A stretch of DNA of 64,000 nt from Acanthopleuribacter pedis (GTDB lineage Bacteria; Acidobacteriota; Holophagae; Acanthopleuribacterales; Acanthopleuribacteraceae), in the NCBI RefSeq assembly GCF_017377855.1, contig NZ_JAFREP010000015.1:186001-250000 (forward strand). Reading direction: 5' to 3'. The translations under genes were made by a program, and so were the position numbers. The notes below the pieces were generated by a model. That model did not search any database. It saw nothing but the letters and a program-made list of their open reading frames with translations, and was not told the origin of the DNA. Positions 42,944 to 51,603 of the stretch are shown here, piece after piece (positions within the stretch are counted from its first letter, which is position 1; every line of letters begins with the position of its first letter).

Positions 42944-44473
42944 TTAGGGATCCTTGATGACCTTGGTCCCCGCGATCTTGTCGTGCAGGGTTCGGAATTC
43001 AGGCCCCTTGAAAATGAACAAAAACGAGACACCGAGGGTAAAAGCGGTTACCAGCATGCGAAACGCAATCGCTTGCGGGCCAATGCCCGGCGCACGCGGA
43101 TGACTTTCTTCAATGACCTTTAGCTTCATGACATATTTGCCAATGGTTTTCCCGAAGCGAAGCCAACCAACGATGGGGTGCGCCAACAGGGCAACCATCG
43201 CCAAAAGCCCCCAAATCGTCCCCAGTGGACCCCAGATAAACCCGAGAATCCAGCCGGGAATCTGCACGGCAATGGCCACGCCAACGTCAATGCCGAAGGC
43301 CATCATGCGCGGCGTAGGTTCAGCAGGAACCCATTTGCCAGAGGCGGCGGGGCCGGCGTTGTCGAAAATTGAAGGCGCACCCGACGCTTCCGGTTGCGGA
43401 ACGGATTGCGGCGAAGCCGCCGGGGGCGGCGGTGGTTCAGGATCGGCACCCGGCACGGGCAACGGGAATCGTCCCTTCGGCGCAGCCCCGGCCTCCGGCG
43501 CGGGCGGCTGATCAGGCCCTACACCCGGAACAGGTAACGGAAAGCGCCCCTGTGGCGCACCACCGGCGGGCGGAGGTGGCGGCGCGGCGGCCGTTTGACC
43601 GGTTCCGTCACCCGGTTGCGGCAAAGGAAAACGCCCTTGAGGCGCGGGCTGTGGTGGCGCGGTCGGGGCCTCCGATTCAGCTAAATCAAACTCTTGGTAG
43701 GGGGCGTCACCCATCGCGGCCGGGGACGGCGGCGAAGCCGCCATAGGCGGAGGAGCAGGGTGCCGCGGTGGGGCCGACGGAGGCGGTGTCGTCTTGCCCA
43801 AATCGTCCAGCGCGGAATCGTCCCATTCCAACAATGATTCGTCAAAGGGCGCGTCTTGGCCGGGAGCACCTCCGGCGCCACCGGGAGGCGGCGAAGCCGT
43901 AGGAGGTGGTGGCGGCGTGCTCGCGACGGCCGGCGAAGGGGGCGGCGGAGATGCCGCCGTGGGCGGGGCTACATGTGCGGGCGCCGACTGCGAAGCGGCG
44001 GCCGGCGAAGGGGGCGGCGTCCAAAAAGGATCGTCGCTTTCCCCGGATCGCAAGGTGCGATCATGATCGGGCGGCAAGGCCTGCATCGGCCGCGTCGATT
44101 TCACATAATGCAGGGCTTGGTTGCTGTCCAAGGTCGGCAACGTGGCGGTCGCAGACTCCTCGGCCGCAACCGCGGGCGCTTCCAACTCCATAAAATCAAA
44201 ACTTATCCGACCGGTAACCAGTTGATCCCCGGCTCGGATCGGCGCCTCCCCTATTTTCTTTTTGTTAAGGAAGGTTCCGTTGGAGGAATTGTTGTCGAGA
44301 ATAAAAAACTGACCGTTGCGGTTCTCAATCCGCACGTGCAGCCGAGAAACCGAGGTATCGTTGATCACTATATCGTTGGAGCGACTGCGACCGATGGTCG
44401 TCACGGGTTTGGCGAGCTCAAAATCTTCCGTACTACCGTCACTATTCTTGCGCCTCAAAACCGATTTAGACAT
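42944..44473 (-). CDS. FHA domain - proline-rich linker - RDD membrane protein
   Basis: 509 residues. The FHA phosphothreonine-binding domain (about 5-95) has TTIGRSRSNDIVIND, SVSRLHVRIENRNG and DNNSSNGTFLNKKKI, keeping the Arg, Ser and His/Asn binding residues. A linker of about 260 residues is mostly Pro and Ala, with three copies of GRFPLPxPG (about 285-350). An RDD-type membrane domain (about 375-505) contains MMAFGIDVGVAIAVQIPGWI, FGKTIGKYVMKLKVI and HDKIAGTKVI. It probably reads Ser/Thr phosphorylation at the membrane; no kinase gene is adjacent. AAGGTGGG precedes the start. Confidence 0.85.
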   Translation of the reverse strand: MSKSVLRRKNSDGSTEDFELAKPVTTIGRSRSNDIVINDTSVSRLHVRIENRNGQFFILDNNSSNGTFLNKKKIGEAPIRAGDQLVTGRISFDFMELEAPAVAAEESATATLPTLDSNQALHYVKSTRPMQALPPDHDRTLRSGESDDPFWTPPPSPAAASQSAPAHVAPPTAASPPPPSPAVASTPPPPPTASPPPGGAGGAPGQDAPFDESLLEWDDSALDDLGKTTPPPSAPPRHPAPPPMAASPPSPAAMGDAPYQEFDLAESEAPTAPPQPAPQGRFPLPQPGDGTGQTAAAPPPPPAGGAPQGRFPLPVPGVGPDQPPAPEAGAAPKGRFPLPVPGADPEPPPPPAASPQSVPQPEASGAPSIFDNAGPAASGKWVPAEPTPRMMAFGIDVGVAIAVQIPGWILGFIWGPLGTIWGLLAMVALLAHPIVGWLRFGKTIGKYVMKLKVIEESHPRAPGIGPQAIAFRMLVTAFTLGVSFLFIFKGPEFRTLHDKIAGTKVIKDP

Positions 44474-44598
44474 GTCCCACCTTTATGATTTTAAGAGAGA
44501 ATCCCGGAACCCCTCGGGCCACGCGGTCTCGTCATCCAGCCCGCTTTGCCCACCAAGATCCTAATGCGACGCGTTTTGTCCGAAACGGCATCGGCACC

Positions 44599-44647
44599 GG
44601 TTCACCTGAACCAAACGCGGCGGGACCGCCTTGGGTTCAGGTGAACC
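44599..44647. promoter_or_regulatory. Paired palindromes upstream of the FHA-RDD gene
   Basis: Two 14-bp sites, GGTTCACCTGAACC (44599-44612) and GGTTCAGGTGAACC (44634-44647), are each a 6-2-6 palindrome and are complementary to one another. They could be paired operators about 35 bp apart or arms of one 15-bp stem. No other content was seen in the 349-bp spacer. Confidence 0.45.
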
Positions 44648-44822
44648 GATCTCTTTTCAGCAAAGCCTTGCGGCGGCACGCGCCCAATTCCAATACGAGA
44701 TGCGGACCGGCCGCTTATCCTGAGTTGCCGACTATTTAAACACGTGACACCCGGAACCGAAACGGTAACCTTAGATTGGACACCATTTTAACCCACTTTT
44801 CTTGGCCTACCTCACGCGGAGA

Positions 44823-45749
44823 TCAGGCGCCCCAGTAACGCTTCTTTTTGGTAAACCATTGCTTGTTGGTACCAAACCGGGTCTCAATCACAACCCCACT
44901 GCCCAACACCAAACACCCGGCCAACACGAACTGGTTGACCCAAGGCACCTGGCTTAGCAGCACAAAACCGGCCACGGCCAGCAATGACGCGGGTACGGTG
45001 GTCACCAAACCGCCCGACAGCGTTTCAAGCCACTGGGCAAGCCGATGCAGAACCACCATGGCACCAAAAACGCCGACGACGGTCAAACCGGCGGCAAAAA
45101 CCAAAAACAAAGGAAAGCCGATCAACACCACCATCAACAAAACGCTAAAAAACAGCGCGGTACAAAAAGCGGCAACGGTCACCAGACCGATCACAAAATG
45201 GCGGGCTGGGTCTTGGGTCAACTGGAAACCGGCCTCGTTCACCTGATTCGGAAAAATGTAAAAGGTACCGATCAATAGCAGAAAAAGAACAAAGGTTTGC
45301 GAAAAGATAAACGCCATGCGCCCGTTGAAACTGTGCAACAACTGGGTGTCCTGCGCACGAGAAGGTGCAAAATGGTGAATCGACCGACCTTGCAGCCTCG
45401 AGACGTTGTGACGGGTGACCTCCCCGCCGATACACACGAGGTTGCCGCCGACCTCGGCGTTGCGGTACAAGGTGACATTGCCGTTGAGCGCGGTCACGTT
45501 ACCGGAGATGGTTCCCTTTACGTGCACATCGCCGTTGACAGCGGAGACGTCACCTTCGACGGAACCTTCAACAATCACCTGCTGGCCCAGCGAAAAAAGG
45601 TCATTTTGGTAGCTCACGCCCGGCAAGACGCGCACGGGAACATCGGCGGCAAACAAGGCGGGTAAGCACCAGAACAACAGCAAAATCGGCAGCTTCACTA
45701 CCGACGCGGGGATGCCGTTTTTAAGCAAGGCGGGTGTCAACTTCATCAT
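44823..45749 (-). CDS. Bactofilin-like / polymer-forming domain membrane protein
   Basis: 308 residues. A signal-like hydrophobic N-terminus (about 18-36) is followed by a short right-handed repeat domain (about 55-115: VEGSVEGDVSAVNGDVHVKG, NVTALNGNVTLY, VGGNLVCIGGEV) of the polymer-forming cytoskeletal (bactofilin) type. Four membrane helices follow (about 148-285). It is the last gene of an operon with an ECF sigma factor and a two-helix membrane protein, 8 bases downstream of the latter. A cell-envelope role under sigma control is inferred. Confidence 0.75.
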   Translation of the reverse strand: MMKLTPALLKNGIPASVVKLPILLLFWCLPALFAADVPVRVLPGVSYQNDLFSLGQQVIVEGSVEGDVSAVNGDVHVKGTISGNVTALNGNVTLYRNAEVGGNLVCIGGEVTRHNVSRLQGRSIHHFAPSRAQDTQLLHSFNGRMAFIFSQTFVLFLLLIGTFYIFPNQVNEAGFQLTQDPARHFVIGLVTVAAFCTALFFSVLLMVVLIGFPLFLVFAAGLTVVGVFGAMVVLHRLAQWLETLSGGLVTTVPASLLAVAGFVLLSQVPWVNQFVLAGCLVLGSGVVIETRFGTNKQWFTKKKRYWGA

Positions 45750-45757
45750 GGCATACC

Positions 45758-46276
45758 TCAGCGATCCAAAAAGCGGCGAACCGCCACAAATAAGCCGACC
45801 AACACGGCAACGCCGCCGACCAACACCAGCGGATGGGTTTCCTTAACCAAATGACCCCCGGCCCCTTTGGCCAAGGACCAAGAAATCGAAACCAAGGTGC
45901 CGAATGCAGCAATCACCTGATCGAAACTTTGGAGCACGGTGTCGACCTTATCGCTAAAGGCTTGTCCAAAGGACAAGTGCCCGCCGACTTCCATATGCGC
46001 CAACACATCAAGCGACAAAAAGGCTCCCGCCCCGGCCAAAAGCAGCACGGCAATCAAGGCAACCTGCCAGAGCACAATTTTTTCACGCGCATGCTTTTCA
46101 TAGACCTGGAACATCACGCTGGGCAAGAAGGACTGGGGCACCTTGATTTCGGGAAGGCCTTTGAAGGCTTGATCGAAATCGGGATCCTCGGGAATCTCGA
46201 CGGCTTGCTGGTCGGCCGACAAGGATGCGTCGTCGGCGGGATTTTGGTGCGGCTCCATTGAGCGGGAATCAACCAC
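45758..46276 (-). CDS. Membrane protein following the ECF sigma factor (candidate anti-sigma)
   Basis: 172 residues with a polar acidic N-terminus (about 1-70) and two membrane helices (IVLWQVALIAVLLLAGAGAF; HPLVLVGGVAVLVGLFVAV). The GTG at 46276 is chosen because a perfect AAAGGAGG lies 8 bases upstream, inside the sigma gene. The reading frames overlap by 8 bases (GTGGTTGA), implying coupled translation. Position and cytosolic N-terminus suit an anti-sigma factor, but there is no zinc (HxxxCxxC) motif and no family was recognised. Confidence 0.6.
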   Translation of the reverse strand: MVDSRSMEPHQNPADDASLSADQQAVEIPEDPDFDQAFKGLPEIKVPQSFLPSVMFQVYEKHAREKIVLWQVALIAVLLLAGAGAFLSLDVLAHMEVGGHLSFGQAFSDKVDTVLQSFDQVIAAFGTLVSISWSLAKGAGGHLVKETHPLVLVGGVAVLVGLFVAVRRFLDR

Positions 46277-46868
46277 GTTTGGAACCTCCTTTGCGGGACA
46301 TGTCCTCGGAAAGCTTACCCTTAAGTATCTCACGCCCACGGAAAATTCGGTTCTTTACCGTACCCAAGGGTAATTCAACAGCACTGGCGATTTCGTCGTA
46401 ACTCAATTCGTTTAGGTGGCGAAGAATAATGAGTTGCCGATAAATAAACGGCAATTCGGCGATCGCCTGTTCAATACGCCCTTGCAGTTGGTTCATTTCC
46501 AAGTCTTGCAAGGGGCTTAAACCACCGGCTTCCAATTGCGCCCGCAACCCGGGTGAGTCGTCATCCTGCCCCTCGATGGAGTAGGTATCGAGTTTCTTTT
46601 TGCGCATCCAGTCGATGGTGGCGTTGGAAGAGATGCGGTGAATCCACGTGGTGAACTTATATTCGGGGTTGTACTTATCCAGCGAACTAAAAACTTTGAT
46701 AAAGACCTCTTGGCAGAGCTCCATCGCCGAATCGTAATCGTTAATCATCCGGTAAATATAGTTGACCAGCTTGCGCTGGTAGCGGGCAACGATCTCTTCA
46801 AACAACTCAATGTTGCCTTGCTTAATTTGTTCAACCAGGGCCTCATCTGTCAGTGAGGTTTCGTCCAT
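46269..46868 (-). CDS. ECF-type RNA polymerase sigma factor
   Basis: 199 residues. Region 2 (about 20-92) has FEEIVARYQRKLVNYIYRMI, LCQEVFIKVFSSLDKYN and FTTWIHRISSNATIDWMRKK; region 4 (about 130-185) has QAIAELPFIYRQLIILRHLN, ELSYDEIASAVELPLGTVKN. The basic C-terminus MSRKGGSKRG overlaps the next gene. It probably autoregulates an envelope-response operon with the two genes downstream. The 441-bp spacer upstream contains no gene. Confidence 0.93.
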   Translation of the reverse strand: MDETSLTDEALVEQIKQGNIELFEEIVARYQRKLVNYIYRMINDYDSAMELCQEVFIKVFSSLDKYNPEYKFTTWIHRISSNATIDWMRKKKLDTYSIEGQDDDSPGLRAQLEAGGLSPLQDLEMNQLQGRIEQAIAELPFIYRQLIILRHLNELSYDEIASAVELPLGTVKNRIFRGREILKGKLSEDMSRKGGSKRG

Positions 46869-47226
46869 AGTGACCTACATCCGTGACGTTGGCTGATTCG
46901 CGCTGCAACACACGCGGGCGAACCAGCAGGGGTACCCGTTACCAACGAAAAGTGGGGCTTAGGGTTTCAACCAAAAAGCCCCCAGCCTGAAGTGACCGTG
47001 TGTCAAAAATTGGAACAACCAGGGTAGTCTCGCGAAGACCAACCAGAGAAAAAGCTCTCAACCCTTTTTACCCCAATTCTTTAACAAACATTCCCCAAAC
47101 TTTTTTCTGCTTTTCAGTCTCATCCAACACGGCAAAGGAGCAGCGCGAAACCAGAGAGCGAACGGGTGTCGGATGTGGCATTCTAAAACAGAAAGGCGCG
47201 CGGTGCAAAAACAGGCACAAATAAAT
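46869..47226. other. Intergenic stretch upstream of the sigma operon
   Basis: No coding signal. It should contain the sigma operon promoter; no confident -35/-10 pair was found. Confidence 0.4.
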
Positions 47227-47230
47227 GAAC

Positions 47231-47256
47231 GCCCCCGCCGCCGAAGCAACGGGGGT
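47231..47256 (-). terminator. Candidate terminator of gcvTH
   Basis: On the minus strand CCCCCGTTGC / GCGGCGGGGG closes a UUCG tetraloop (10 pairs, two G-U). It is followed by a T-rich but interrupted tract (CGTTCATTTATTT). Confidence 0.5.
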
Positions 47257-47309
47257 TTGCAAAAATTCGAGCCGAGGCCCCACCACATAGGGCCGCTTAA
47301 CCGGCGACT

Positions 47310-47696
47310 CTAGTTGGACTCTTCCGAGACAAACTTGGCGTAGTCGGCGTGGCTCATCAACCCTTCCAACTGCGCGGTGTTGGTCAACTTGACCTTTACC
47401 AGCCAGCCACCGGCGTGAGGATCTTGGTTCACGGTTTCGGGCGTTTCTTCCAACTGCTCGTTAACCGCTAAGATCTCACCGTCAACCGGCATGAACACCT
47501 CGGCAACAGCTTTTACGGATTCCACGCTGCCAAACTCGTCGCCGGCGACAAATTCGGAATCCAGCTCGGGCAGATCCACATAAACAATGTCACCCAACTG
47601 TTCCTGAGCGTGATGGGTAATGCCGATCTTGGCGGTATCTCCATCCACTTCAATCCACTCGTGTTCTTTTGAATAAAGGTGTTTTTCTGAATACAT
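47310..47696 (-). CDS. gcvH: Glycine cleavage system H protein
   Basis: 128-residue lipoyl carrier. The lipoylated Lys is in GSVESVKAVAEVFMPVDG (about 63), with HEWIEVDGDTAKIGITHHAQ and LVKVKLTN also standard. The second of two nearby ATGs (47696) is chosen because GGAGG lies 6 bases before it; the other ATG abuts that site. It follows gcvT by 31 bases. gcvP is not in the window. Confidence 0.96.
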   Translation of the reverse strand: MYSEKHLYSKEHEWIEVDGDTAKIGITHHAQEQLGDIVYVDLPELDSEFVAGDEFGSVESVKAVAEVFMPVDGEILAVNEQLEETPETVNQDPHAGGWLVKVKLTNTAQLEGLMSHADYAKFVSEESN

Positions 47697-47727
47697 ATCC
47701 ATCCTCCGTAGGGAATCCTGTCCCAAA

Positions 47728-48837
47728 TCAAGCACGCTTGTAAAAAGGCCCTTTTACCACTTCAGCATCGACCAATTTGTTGCGAATCTGAATTTGCAAG
47801 GTGGTACCGGGCCGGCTGAGATGCGTGGGCACATAGGCCATGCCGATGCTCTGCTTGAGCGTCGGGCCCTGGGTCCCACTGGTCACACGACCAACGGCGA
47901 TACCGTCTTCTATTACCGCACAATCAGGACGCGCGATGCCGCGCCCCAACAAACGGAAACCGACCAACTTGCGTTCTACACCGGCTTTTTTCTGGGCGAC
48001 AATCGCCGCTTTGCCAATGAAATCGTCGGTATTTTTGGTTTTCACAATCCACCCCAAACCCGCCTCGAGCACGGTGGTGGTTTCGTCCATATCGTTGCCG
48101 TAGAGATGCATGCGCGCCTCAAGGCGCAAGCTGTCGCGCGCACCCAAACCGGCGGGTTTGATACCTTCCTCGGCACCGGTCTCCAACAACAACCGCCAAA
48201 CCGCAACGGCATCCGCGGCGGCGACGTAACATTCAAAACCGTCTTCGCCGGTGTAACCGGTCCGCGACACCAAAGCCGACACGGGGCCCACCTTACATCG
48301 TTTGAACCAGTAGTACTTCATTTCGCTCAAATCAGCGTCGCAAACGCGCTGGAGAATGCCTTGGGCGAGTGGGCCCTGAATGGCAATTTGCGCGGTGTCG
48401 TCGCTCTCGTTGGTAATGGTTACCTTGAAATTGCCCTGGTTTTTGCGAATCCAAGCAACATCTTTTTCGATGTTGGCGGCGTTAATGACCAAGAGAAAAT
48501 TATCGGCGGCCTCACGGTAGACCAGCAGGTCGTCGACCACCGTGCCCTCCGGCGTACAAAAGGCACTGTAGTGGGCCTGGTCGTCCTCTAATTTGGTGAC
48601 GTTGTTGACGGTCAGGTAGTTGGTAAACGCGAGCGCGTCTTCCCCCTGGATACGGACCTCGCCCATATGCGACACGTCGAATAACCCAACTTTCGTACGC
48701 ACGGTAGTGTGCTCGTCTACAAGACCTGAATATTGGACCGGCATGAACCAGCCCCCGAAAGGAACCATTTTTCCACCCAATTGCTGATGCGCTTCAGCAA
48801 GCGGGGTTTTTTTAAGTGTTTGATCGGTTTCAGCCAT
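47728..48837 (-). CDS. gcvT: Glycine cleavage system aminomethyltransferase (T protein)
   Basis: Tetrahydrofolate-dependent step of glycine cleavage. 369 residues. KMVPFGGWFMPVQYSG, GLFDVSHMGEVRIQGEDAL, and the folate-site VSRTGYTGEDGFECYVA (about 204) with AGLGARDSLRLEARMHLYGN are all present. The C-terminal barrel contains VTSGTQGPTLKQSIGMAYVP. GGAGGG lies before the ATG. A lipoamide dehydrogenase-type gene is found in the window at 53283 but not in this operon. No glycine riboswitch could be shown upstream. Confidence 0.96.
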   Translation of the reverse strand: MAETDQTLKKTPLAEAHQQLGGKMVPFGGWFMPVQYSGLVDEHTTVRTKVGLFDVSHMGEVRIQGEDALAFTNYLTVNNVTKLEDDQAHYSAFCTPEGTVVDDLLVYREAADNFLLVINAANIEKDVAWIRKNQGNFKVTITNESDDTAQIAIQGPLAQGILQRVCDADLSEMKYYWFKRCKVGPVSALVSRTGYTGEDGFECYVAAADAVAVWRLLLETGAEEGIKPAGLGARDSLRLEARMHLYGNDMDETTTVLEAGLGWIVKTKNTDDFIGKAAIVAQKKAGVERKLVGFRLLGRGIARPDCAVIEDGIAVGRVTSGTQGPTLKQSIGMAYVPTHLSRPGTTLQIQIRNKLVDAEVVKGPFYKRA

Positions 48838-49148
48838 AGCTGTGTACCCTCCCAGCCTGGGCGAACGCGCGCGGCGTTCGTTACAAGGTTGATGCGAACA
48901 TGCTTGGAAATACGATTCCCGTTGGTGCCGCGATCTCCCCTTTCGCTTCGTAACCCAAACCAGATCGGTCTTTCGTTAACGGAAATGAATCTCGTGTCCC
49001 GAGCAACCAAGGCGCCGAAACGGCCCTTGGCCCAAACGCATTAAATCAATTCGCCTGGCTAAAGCCAACCGAAAAATGGCATTGGCGAGGCATCTCCCCA
49101 CGGGTGGCCGGCGGCACCCGGGGAAGGACCGGGTCGAAAGGCGCCTTA
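48838..49148. other. Intergenic stretch upstream of gcvT
   Basis: No gene or known riboswitch recognised. It holds the gcvT promoter on the minus strand. Confidence 0.4.
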
Positions 49149-49290
49149 AACCTACCGGAACGCGATAACTCGCGGTGATTTTTGCTAAACCTCTCGGGTA
49201 CAACGGCCTTTTAAAATGCTCACCGCACCCAGTGGATGCAGTCGTGCACGACCCCGGCCCGCTTTTTCCAAGCCATTTCGCTCCAGATCT
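49149..49290. repeat. Degenerate mixed element (family D motif plus family B fragment)
   Basis: AACCTACCGGAACGCGATAA at 49149 resembles the AACCTAAGAAGCGC motif near 58014 and 59840. From about 49228, GCAGTCGTGCACGACCCCGG and CTTTTTCCAAGCC then ATTTCGCTCC match the middle of the family B copy at 19702. Terminal repeats are absent, suggesting decay. Confidence 0.45.
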
Positions 49291-49719
49291 TTAGCAAAAA
49301 CCCCCTCGCTTCAGTTCCGCTTAAGTTAAAGCCGGCGGGAACCTTCATCTTTTTGCCATTCACGGCAGACCACCCATCTCGGTTCCTGCTGAAAACGGTC
49401 TATCAAAAAGCGCACAAGAAACCAACAAAAGCTTGACCGAGTTGAGAACCCGGGTTTTTTTCGAAAAACTTGGTTTCCCTTTCGGATTTGCTATGATGTT
49501 GGGTTTGGCGGTTCGTCTGAACACCGCCAAATTGTCCCTAGTCCGGCATCCAGGGAACCCCCCGCGGGTGCCCATTCGCCTGACCGCGACCGTCTCGTGG
49601 ACTCCTCTGTCCTTACCTATTCACCAACGGACGGCCGCACCATTGCGACACTGTCAGGCGCGGCAAGAAAAGGTCTTGCCAAACCGTCTTGGGTCCAAAT
49701 CGCAGAAATGAGGTACCGA

Positions 49720-51231
49720 ATGCACGATTTTTTAAAACGTCTTGGAATTAAAGAAGTAAATAGTGGGGTTTTCTCCGACAAATGGTTGGAAGGCAAAGGC
49801 GGCGAGGTCACCAGTTACAGCCCCGCCAACGGTGAGGCCATTGCCAAAGTAACCCTGGCCACCAAGGAAGAATACGAAGAAGTCATGGCCGCGGCGCAGG
49901 AAAGCTTCAAAAAATGGCGCACGGTGCCGGCTCCCATCCGCGGTCAAGTCGTGCGTGAATTGGGCGAGGTATTGCGCGCCCATAAAGACGATCTCGGCCG
50001 CCTGGTCACCTTGGAAATGGGTAAGATCCACCAAGAAGGCCTGGGCGAGGTCCAGGAAATTATCGACATCATCGACTACGCGGTCGGTTTGTCTCGCCAG
50101 CTCTACGGCTTCACCATGCACTCCGAACGGCCCGGCCACCGCATGTACGACCAATACCATCCGCTGGGTGTGGTCGGCGTGATCACGGCCTTTAACTTCC
50201 CCGCGGCGGTGTTTGGCTGGAACGCCATGATTGCAGCGGTATGCGGCGACAGTGTCGTTTGGAAACCGTCTTTGAAAACCCCGCTCGTCGCGGTCGCCAT
50301 GCAAAACCTGTTCGCTCCGGTACTGGCCAAACACGGCTTCCCCGGCCTGTTCACCTTGTGCACGGGTGAGGACTTGGTCATCGGCGAAACCTTGGTCAAC
50401 GACCACCGCATCCCCTTGGTTTCAGCCACCGGTTCGGTTCGGATGGGCAAAATCGTCGGCGCCAAAGTAGCCGGTCGCCTCGGTCGCTCCATCTTGGAAT
50501 TGGGTGGCAACAACGCGATCATTTTGACTCCGAGCGCCGACCTCAACATAGCCATCCCCGGCATCGTGTTCGGTGCGGTCGGCACCGCGGGCCAACGCTG
50601 CACCACCACCCGTCGCTTGATTTGCCACGAAAGCCTGGTTGACCAAGTGGTTGAGAAACTGGTTAACGCCTACGGCCAGGTTCGCATCGGCGATCCCCTG
50701 GATGCGGACACCTTGATGGGCCCGCTGATCGACGAAGACGCGGTTCAACAAATGCAAGCCGCGCTGGAAAAAGTTCGTCAGGAAGGCGGCGAAGTCTTGT
50801 GCGGCGGCGAACGCGTCGACCGTCCCGGCTTTTACGTCACACCGGCGATTGCCAAGGCCAAAAACGAATTCGACATCGTACAAAACGAAACCTTCGCGCC
50901 GATTCTGTACGTGATCCCTTACAGCAACCTGGACGAAGCGATCGGTTACCAAAACGGCGTTCCCCAAGGCTTGTCATCCGCCATTTTCACCAACGAAATG
51001 CGTGAAGGCGAAACCTTCCTGAGCCACGTGGGTTCCGACTGTGGCATCGCCAACGTCAACATCGGTACCTCCGGTGCCGAAATCGGCGGCGCCTTCGGCG
51101 GCGAGAAAGAAACCGGCGGCGGACGCGAATCGGGCTCCGACTCCTGGAAAGCCTACATGCGTCGTCAAACCAACACGATCAACTACTCTTCCGAATTGCC
51201 CCTGGCTCAAGGGATTACGTTCGAGTTTTAA
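49720..51231 (+). CDS. ALDH7-type aldehyde dehydrogenase (piperideine-6-carboxylate / aminoadipate semialdehyde dehydrogenase)
   Basis: NAD-dependent dehydrogenase of about 503 residues, likely acting on alpha-aminoadipate semialdehyde in lysine degradation. The family-7 pattern is strong: PLGVVGVITAFNFPAAVFGW, Glu in SILELGGNNAIILTPSADL, catalytic Cys in AVGTAGQRCTTTRRL (about 298), FGGEKETGGGRESGSDSWK, and the C-terminal YSSELPLAQGITFEF. The ATG at 49720 (GAGGT 6 bases upstream) gives the family length. The in-frame stretch back to 49597 is treated as untranslated, though it encodes a segment resembling an ALDH N-terminus. Single-gene unit. Confidence 0.9.
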   Translation: MHDFLKRLGIKEVNSGVFSDKWLEGKGGEVTSYSPANGEAIAKVTLATKEEYEEVMAAAQESFKKWRTVPAPIRGQVVRELGEVLRAHKDDLGRLVTLEMGKIHQEGLGEVQEIIDIIDYAVGLSRQLYGFTMHSERPGHRMYDQYHPLGVVGVITAFNFPAAVFGWNAMIAAVCGDSVVWKPSLKTPLVAVAMQNLFAPVLAKHGFPGLFTLCTGEDLVIGETLVNDHRIPLVSATGSVRMGKIVGAKVAGRLGRSILELGGNNAIILTPSADLNIAIPGIVFGAVGTAGQRCTTTRRLICHESLVDQVVEKLVNAYGQVRIGDPLDADTLMGPLIDEDAVQQMQAALEKVRQEGGEVLCGGERVDRPGFYVTPAIAKAKNEFDIVQNETFAPILYVIPYSNLDEAIGYQNGVPQGLSSAIFTNEMREGETFLSHVGSDCGIANVNIGTSGAEIGGAFGGEKETGGGRESGSDSWKAYMRRQTNTINYSSELPLAQGITFEF

Positions 51232-51252
51232 GCCAAGCCTTAAATCAATCGG

Positions 51253-51278
51253 AAAGCGGCGCCTCGGCGCCGCTTTTT
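51253..51278 (+). terminator. Rho-independent terminator of the ALDH gene
   Basis: AAAGCGGCGCC / GGCGCCGCTTTTT hairpin 20 bases after the stop codon. Confidence 0.88.
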
Positions 51279-51348
51279 GTGTTTCTGGGGAACCTACGCC
51301 TCGAGGTCACATCGCCCCCACGTTTTCCGTGATGAATCGAAAGCCCCA

Positions 51349-51592
51349 CTAGCCCGCAATTCTCACAAGGATTCGTCGCGAGAAGCAGAAAGCCTTGTGA
51401 GTACGAAGATTACGACCAAGCGCAAACGGAGCGGGGCCGACCCTTCGCGGGGCCGACCCTTCGGCGCAGCAGCGCTACGTCGAGTATTGCTCGACCAGGT
51501 AACGCGGATGGCCGCCCCGCGGATGGCCGCCCCCGCGTAATCGCATGGGATTCAGTTTCGCAGCAGAATTCCTTGTGAGAAATGCGGGCTAG
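51349..51592. repeat. Family A element, 244-bp full-length copy
   Basis: 22-bp terminal inverted repeats (CTAGCCCGCAATTCTCACAA and complement, one mismatch). The interior aligns along most of its length, inverted, with the copy at 57839 (shared GTCGCGAGAAGC, AAAGCCTTGTG, GGGCCGACC, TTCGGCG, TAATCGCATGG, TTCGCAGCAGAA). Two short tandem duplications (GCGGGGCCGACCCTTC twice; GCGGATGGCCGCCCC twice) explain its extra length. No coding frame. Confidence 0.8.
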
Positions 51593-51603
51593 GACAGCCG
51601 GCG

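Noticed and set aside
48838..49148. Glycine riboswitch upstream of gcvT
   Set aside because: The expected conserved core of the glycine aptamer could not be found on the minus strand; only loose resemblance.
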